Shown: one piece after another, positions 5,362 to 8,496 of the stretch
How the letters are laid out: each line of letters starts with the position of its first letter
How positions within the stretch are numbered: the stretch's first letter is position 1
Program-made: the position numbers and the translations under genes
NCBI GenBank assembly: GCA_017411125.1
Contig: JAFPNP010000362.1
Span: 1-8,496 of the forward strand
Origin: Kiritimatiellia bacterium
Lineage (GTDB): Bacteria; Verrucomicrobiota; Kiritimatiellia; RFP12; UBA1067
Direction: 5' to 3'
DNA: 8,496 nt
Notes under the pieces: model-generated
The model's input: only the letters and a program-made list of their open reading frames with translations
The model's database searches: none
Told to the model about the DNA's origin: nothing

Positions 5362-7734
5362 TTATTCGGCAGATATGCGCAGCAGCGACGCCCTTGCGGA
5401 ATCGACGTCGCGGCATTTCACGACGTTCGGCCAATCCGACGGCACGTTGGCAAATTCCTTTTCGCTTCCAAGCAGCAAGAGCGTTCCGCCGTTCGCCGCA
5501 AAGTCGCGGACAAGGGACGTCACATGTTTTTTGGACGGATGGCACATTACGAGAACGTCGCAATGCTCCAGCGCGCCGAAATTGACATCCTCGCCGACGG
5601 CGCGGACATCGAGCGACGGCTCGCGGAAAAGCCGCGCCGCCAACGTTGCGCCGTCCTTGCGGATATTGGCCCCGTGGAAGCCGACGGAAAGGTTGCCGCG
5701 CGTGCGCTGAGGATACTCGGCCTTTATTTCGCGCCCCGTCACGTACTTGAGTCCGCCGCGTATGATGTCCTGCGTGTTCACGTAGCTTTCGGGATGCGGC
5801 GAGGTGCCGGCCACGCGCCCTTTGCCGAACGTTCCGGCCACGATGGCCGGAGTGTGCGCCATGACAGGTTTCTTGCTGGTATTGCTTGCGTAAACCCCGT
5901 CGCAGGCGTAGAGCGCGATCTCGTGCATGTCGGCGCCCGGCACGGGCTTGGACGGAAGCAACACCGGTCCGCCGTGGTAGCGCACGGTGCGTTCCACGCC
6001 TGGCTTCAGCCCGAACAATCCAGCGTCTTTGGTGAACTTGATCGTCAAGTCCGCCCCGCCGCGATAATGGCTTCTCTGGCGGACGTAGGGAAGCATTCCG
6101 AGACGCACGAACTTGTCGTCGGCGGCTCTGGACAAAATCAGATACAATCCAGCGCAAGTGCCGAAATACCCTCCGCCTCCGCGCACGAACTCTACCACGT
6201 TGCTCCGCCCGCATTCCTTCAGCACATCCGCCTGCGTGCCGGAATCTCCGCCGGGAGCCACGTACAAGTCGGCGTTCTTCAACGCGCCATTGCGGACGTC
6301 CGCCGCGCTTACGGGGAAGAACTCGCAGTCCGGCGAGAGCGAAAGCATCTTTATCCAGCGTACTGCGGCCGCACCGCCCGCGCCGATGTCGAAATACACG
6401 GCGGCGCGAACGGGCTTGACGTTTTTCGGCGCAGGAGACGCGCGCGGCCGAGGCGGGGGCTTCAACTTCAACGCATTCAGGTCCGTCCAGGCCCCGGCTC
6501 CGTCCGGCTCCACCACGAGATTCACGTGCGGCTTGAACTTCTTCGCCGCCGCACCCCACGTGAAAACCTTCCCGCCGCGATCCATGAACCGGGTAAACGC
6601 GCGCATAATCGCGCTGTCTGGCGTGAGGGTCTGCATGAATTTCACATCCGGAGTATCCGGCACCACGAATGCGTCCAAGTGGCGCAGATCGGTGCGCTTC
6701 ACCTCGTTGTTCGCGCAGGGCACGAGGTCGATGGTGTCGTCGGTTGACATCCAATGCGCGATCCGCGCAGTATCGACGCCCATCGACGGCGCACACCAGA
6801 ATCCGACGGCCAACTGTCCCTTTTTGCGCTGCGGCGCGGTGAACTTGAATTCGCGCCCGGTGACGAACTTGAACGCGGCGCTGACGGACGACCATGTGTT
6901 CAACGCATATTCGGGATGCGTGGCGAACACCCACACGCGCCCTCTGCCGAACGTCCCTGCCACGGCGCTCGCGTACCCGCCCATGCTCGGAAGATCGCGC
7001 CTCGCGGAAAAGGAGTGCAGATTGCACTTGAATCTGGACATCACCTTGAAATCCGCGCCGGGAACCGGATCGGACGGCGTCATCACCGGTCCGCCGTTGA
7101 ACCGCTCCATGCGCGCGCCTGCTTTGATTCCGCTTGCCGCAGCGGCCTCCTTGGCGTACTCGACCTGCAGCATCGCCGCGCCGCCCCATTCTCCCCGTAC
7201 AGGCTTGAAAGGCACGATGCCGAGCCTCTTGTTTTCAGGCGTGCCGCCGCCAAGCAGCAAAAACGCGCCGGCGCAAGTGCCCACGTAAGATCCGCCTTCT
7301 TCGATGAAGCGGCGCAGTTCCGCCCGCCCTTCCGCACCGAGACTCTCAGCCTCGATATGGCTTTTACCGCCCGGCATCACTATGACGTCCGCATTCCGCA
7401 GGGCGCCGTCGCGGATGGACTGGCCGTCCACGAAAGCCCAATCGATTCCTTTGGCGGACGCGACGAGCTGCGCCCATCTGAACGCCCCCACGCCGCGCGC
7501 GCCCGGACCTACGTATACGGCGACGCGGACGTTCGCGCCCTCCGCTATTCTCTTCCATGCTTCCCCGGAACCGCCGGCGGGAAGAGGCGGCGCCTTGTCG
7601 CAAAGAAGGTTGTCCAACATCGTGCAGCCGCCAAACGCCAACAGCGCGGCGGATGCCATCGCGATGAACGAACGGCGCGCGATGCCAAACAATGCCGCAT
7701 GCGGCATTCCGTCGATTGCTTTTCCTGTCGTCAT
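5362..7734 (-). CDS. Tat-exported lipoprotein with two tandem BPL_N / class I glutamine amidotransferase-like units
   Basis: 790 aa. The N-terminus has a twin-arginine signal (ARRSFIA, 19-25), a hydrophobic run, and a probable lipidation cysteine C37 in LLAFGGC, so it is likely anchored in an extracytoplasmic membrane. Two homologous units follow. Unit 1 (about 69-330) has nucleophile-elbow GTCAG with C154 and HPE at 273-275; unit 2 (about 441-700) has GTCAG with C527 and HPE at 647-649. This Cys-His-Glu set is the class I amidotransferase triad, and the overall pattern fits the BPL_N (biotin-protein-ligase N-terminal) family. Each unit ends with TGRE-x-K, PQR, and G-LAVGF/G-LSVGF, then a smaller alpha/beta extension. 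A proline-rich linker (about 425-440) joins the units. No glutaminase partner or synthetase is nearby, so the reaction is unknown. The start at 7734 is set by the SD; an ATG at 7764 sits within the promoter. Confidence 0.88.
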   Translation of the reverse strand: MTTGKAIDGMPHAALFGIARRSFIAMASAALLAFGGCTMLDNLLCDKAPPLPAGGSGEAWKRIAEGANVRVAVYVGPGARGVGAFRWAQLVASAKGIDWAFVDGQSIRDGALRNADVIVMPGGKSHIEAESLGAEGRAELRRFIEEGGSYVGTCAGAFLLLGGGTPENKRLGIVPFKPVRGEWGGAAMLQVEYAKEAAAASGIKAGARMERFNGGPVMTPSDPVPGADFKVMSRFKCNLHSFSARRDLPSMGGYASAVAGTFGRGRVWVFATHPEYALNTWSSVSAAFKFVTGREFKFTAPQRKKGQLAVGFWCAPSMGVDTARIAHWMSTDDTIDLVPCANNEVKRTDLRHLDAFVVPDTPDVKFMQTLTPDSAIMRAFTRFMDRGGKVFTWGAAAKKFKPHVNLVVEPDGAGAWTDLNALKLKPPPRPRASPAPKNVKPVRAAVYFDIGAGGAAAVRWIKMLSLSPDCEFFPVSAADVRNGALKNADLYVAPGGDSGTQADVLKECGRSNVVEFVRGGGGYFGTCAGLYLILSRAADDKFVRLGMLPYVRQRSHYRGGADLTIKFTKDAGLFGLKPGVERTVRYHGGPVLLPSKPVPGADMHEIALYACDGVYASNTSKKPVMAHTPAIVAGTFGKGRVAGTSPHPESYVNTQDIIRGGLKYVTGREIKAEYPQRTRGNLSVGFHGANIRKDGATLAARLFREPSLDVRAVGEDVNFGALEHCDVLVMCHPSKKHVTSLVRDFAANGGTLLLLGSEKEFANVPSDWPNVVKCRDVDSARASLLRISAE

Positions 7735-7740
7735 GGACTT

Positions 7741-7747
7741 CTTCCTT
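7741..7747 (-). promoter_or_regulatory. Ribosome binding site of the Tat lipoprotein gene
   Basis: AAGGAAG on the minus strand, with its AGGA core 8 nt before the ATG at 7734. It decides the start against the in-frame ATG at 7764, which has no such site and lies at the edge of the -10 region. It is a clear Shine-Dalgarno, unlike the starts of the GH2, TatD and DUF1643 genes. Confidence 0.75.
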
Positions 7748-7764
7748 TCTTGACCGTTGAGCAT

Positions 7765-7793
7765 ATATTATATTATGCGATTTTCCCTGTCAA
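7765..7793 (-). promoter_or_regulatory. Sigma70-type promoter of the lipoprotein-DUF1643 operon
   Basis: On the minus strand a perfect TTGACA (7793-7788) is followed after 17 nt by TAATAT (7770-7765). A perfect TATAAT overlaps this (7772-7767) but at only 15 nt spacing. Transcription would begin near 7758, leaving a leader of about 25 nt that contains the Shine-Dalgarno sequence. It would drive both the lipoprotein and the DUF1643 gene. Confidence 0.7.
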
Positions 7794-7980
7794 TCCAGAG
7801 TTTCCTCACATCCGCCCACGCGTGAAACAAGCCAAGCAACAAAGAACGCAAAGAAACGCAAAGTCTTTGTGGTCTTTGCGTTCTTTGCGGCTGAAAACAA
7901 CAAGGTGAATTGCAAATGAAGTGAGTCAATTTTCTGAAAATAGATCCTAGGGGTCTTGGCAGTAGTTCGAACATTTTCAT
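7768..7980 (-). pseudogene. Short ORF with strong RBS, running into a repeat
   Basis: A 70-codon frame starts MKMFELLPRPLG and is preceded by AGGAG (minus strand, 7994-7990) 9 nt before the ATG, a very good ribosome site. Only the first 25 or so codons look gene-like; from about 7890 downwards the frame simply translates the CAAAG-rich repeat and ends inside the promoter of the lipoprotein operon. It may be a gene whose 3' part was replaced by the repeat, or a chance frame inside an old IS end. I recognise no family. Confidence 0.25.
7836..7892. repeat. CAAAG-rich inverted repeat (MITE-like or dispersed repeat)
   Basis: CAAAGAACGCAAAGA (7840-7854) is repeated in exact inverted form as TCTTTGCGTTCTTTG (7873-7887), giving a 15-bp perfect stem around an 18-nt loop. 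The loop holds further CGCAAAG / CTTTG copies, so alternative foldings are possible. The surrounding sequence is less GC-rich than the genes. Sequences of this CGCAAAG/CTTTGCG type recur in many environmental bacterial genomes between genes; that this copy belongs to such a family is inference. It could also act as a hairpin upstream of the lipoprotein promoter. Confidence 0.65.
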
Positions 7981-8078
7981 TTGAATAGACTCCTTTATGC
8001 CGCCCTGGCGTAGGCGGTGTCGTATTCATATGCAGTCTTCCCGCCGAGGAACCTGCGGTGGATCGAGTTGATTACGCG
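7908..8078 (-). mobile_element. Possible 3' remnant of an IS30-like insertion sequence
   Basis: On the minus strand, 8078-7995 encodes a 27-residue tail ending in a TAA stop, with the segment INSIHRRFLGGKTAYEYD. This matches the C-terminal pattern of IS30-type DDE transposases (N-x3-R-x2-LG-x-KT-x2-E). Sequence beyond the stop runs to 7908-7925, where the minus strand ends in TTGCAATT, resembling IS30-type terminal repeats. The rest of the transposase is absent: upstream on the same strand the frame stays open but is not protein-like. The similarity is short, so this is a tentative call; chance resemblance is possible. Confidence 0.3.
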
Positions 8079-8337
8079 CCACCTCGCCTTGTTCGAGCCC
8101 GCCGCGCTGCTGCACGACCTCGCGTTCGAGCAGTCGGACGGCACGTGGGACGGCTTCGCTCTCGCGAACGGCAACTTCTACCAGAACTGCCTACTCCTTG
8201 CCGACGAGGGCTTCAAGTGGCTGGATACCGGCACGCACACCGTGTACACGGCGGCGCGATTCCTGTACTTCTGCGTCAGCAGCCCCTTCGGCTGGATGAC
8301 GTGGCGCAAGAACTTCGTCAAAAGAGGCAAGGCGTAA
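8017..8337 (+). CDS. DUF1353-like protein, probably lacking its N-terminus
   Basis: 106 codons from a GTG. From about residue 20 the sequence is protein-like: ITRHLALFEPAALLHDLAF, then ANGNFYQNCLLLADEGF, then YTAARFLYFCVSSPFGWMTW. The HD near the start, the N/D-x2-FY helix and the closing Y-x-A-x-R-x3-F...FG resemble the C-terminal part of DUF1353, a family common in phages and prophages. The expected N-terminal beta region (with a D-x-AS-x-P type motif) is missing. Its place is taken by sequence that reads as a transposase tail on the other strand. TAG directly precedes the GTG in frame and no good ribosome site is visible, so this is probably a 5'-truncated gene. Family call is tentative; a small intact protein of unknown function remains possible. 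Confidence 0.45.
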   Translation: MSYSYAVFPPRNLRWIELITRHLALFEPAALLHDLAFEQSDGTWDGFALANGNFYQNCLLLADEGFKWLDTGTHTVYTAARFLYFCVSSPFGWMTWRKNFVKRGKA

Positions 8338-8430
8338 CGGAGGCGTTTTTGTTTTTTGAAACAACCAAAACAACTCTCAAGAACAACTTTTTTCTGCACA
8401 AAACCAATGGCGAAACCGATTGCAAAACAA

Positions 8431-8471
8431 GTTCAGCGAACGAGCGCGGGCGAGTTAGCCCGCGCGTGAAC
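8431..8471. repeat. Hairpin with 8-bp perfect GC stem and outer 5-bp arms
   Basis: GCGCGGGC (8444-8451) and GCCCGCGC (8458-8465) form a perfect stem around a 6-nt loop. An outer pair GTTCA (8431-8435) / TGAAC (8467-8471) could extend it, leaving an asymmetric bulge of 8 nt on the left and 1 nt on the right. No T-tract follows on either strand, so it is a poor terminator candidate. It could be a structural repeat near an IS end. Confidence 0.5.
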
Positions 8472-8474
8472 GGA

Positions 8475-8496
8475 AGTTGCAATTGAAAGTTGTCCA
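8475..8496 (+). mobile_element. Possible terminal repeat of an IS30-like element at the window edge
   Basis: AGTTGCAATTGAAAGTTG resembles 7908-7925 (AATTGCAAATGAAGTGAG), with 11 of the first 13 positions identical and the same orientation. IS30-family ends often have a TTGCA-x-TTGA-type core. If this is a left end, the element would continue beyond the window. The evidence is one short sequence, so confidence is low. Confidence 0.25.

Larger units (their letters stand above)
8338..8496. other. Intergenic stretch with an AT-rich half and a GC hairpin
   Basis: The first part (8345-8400) is rich in T and then A runs (GTTTTTGTTTTTTG, then AACAACC, ACTTTTTT), unlike the coding DNA. No stable hairpin precedes the T runs, so I do not call a terminator. 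The second part contains a perfect hairpin, reported separately, and the right edge resembles an IS end. A 20-codon frame from the ATG at 8407 (MAKPIAK...) has no ribosome site and is not called. Confidence 0.5.

Noticed and set aside
4595..7189. 864-codon minus-strand open frame
   Set aside because: It lies in another frame of the lipoprotein and DUF1643 genes, and its translation is arginine-rich and without motifs, as expected of a GC-rich shadow.
7762..7764. Upstream ATG start for the Tat lipoprotein
   Set aside because: It lies at the edge of the -10 region with no ribosome site, while the ATG at 7734 has a good SD and begins a normal Tat signal.
7836..7892. CRISPR array, because of repeated CAAAG units
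   Set aside because: The units are too short, arranged as an inverted repeat, and have no regular spacers or cas genes nearby.
8431..8471. Integron attC-like site, because of GTTCA...GTTAGCC...TGAAC
   Set aside because: The GTTAGCC does not fit the GTTRRRY core and there is no matching RYYYAAC partner; no integrase is present.

Overview
The window is a GC-rich bacterial chromosome segment with four intact protein genes, one mid-sized coding candidate, and an AT-richer, repeat-scarred stretch at the right end. A glycoside hydrolase family 2 enzyme with a secretion signal, a Tat-exported lipoprotein with glutamine-amidotransferase-like domains, and Shine-Dalgarno (SD)-poor starts together suggest a polysaccharide-degrading member of the PVC superphylum (Lentisphaerota, Kiritimatiellota, Verrucomicrobiota or Planctomycetota). 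That placement is inference from gene content, not from a marker gene.

Positions 1-2868 hold one large minus-strand gene for a secreted GH2 enzyme, followed by a perfect hairpin at the window's left edge that looks like its terminator. A 68-bp divergent intergenic region (2869-2936) separates it from a plus-strand pair: a TatD-family metal-dependent hydrolase (2937-3710) and, 5 nt later, a GT4-like glycosyltransferase (3716-4903). In this intergenic region both divergent genes have TATAAT exactly 6 nt before their ATG, so both transcripts may be leaderless.

Positions 4840-7734 hold a minus-strand operon. It starts from a TTGACA-type promoter and a good SD, runs through a 790-aa Tat lipoprotein made of two tandem BPL_N/class I glutamine amidotransferase-like units, and after 6 nt continues into a DUF1643 protein. 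The DUF1643 gene converges on the glycosyltransferase gene, and their 3' coding ends overlap by 64 bp.

From about 7795 to 8496 the base composition drops in places and the order breaks down. The region contains a CAAAG-rich inverted repeat, a short strong-SD ORF that runs into that repeat, a possible IS30-like transposase C-terminus on the minus strand, and a plus-strand DUF1353-like ORF that appears to lack its N-terminus. It ends with a perfect hairpin and a sequence at the right edge resembling an IS end. This looks like a site of old insertions and deletions.

I see no complete new defence, mobile or biosynthetic system. The most notable items are the paired leaderless-type starts, the internally duplicated amidotransferase-like lipoprotein, and the scarred right end.
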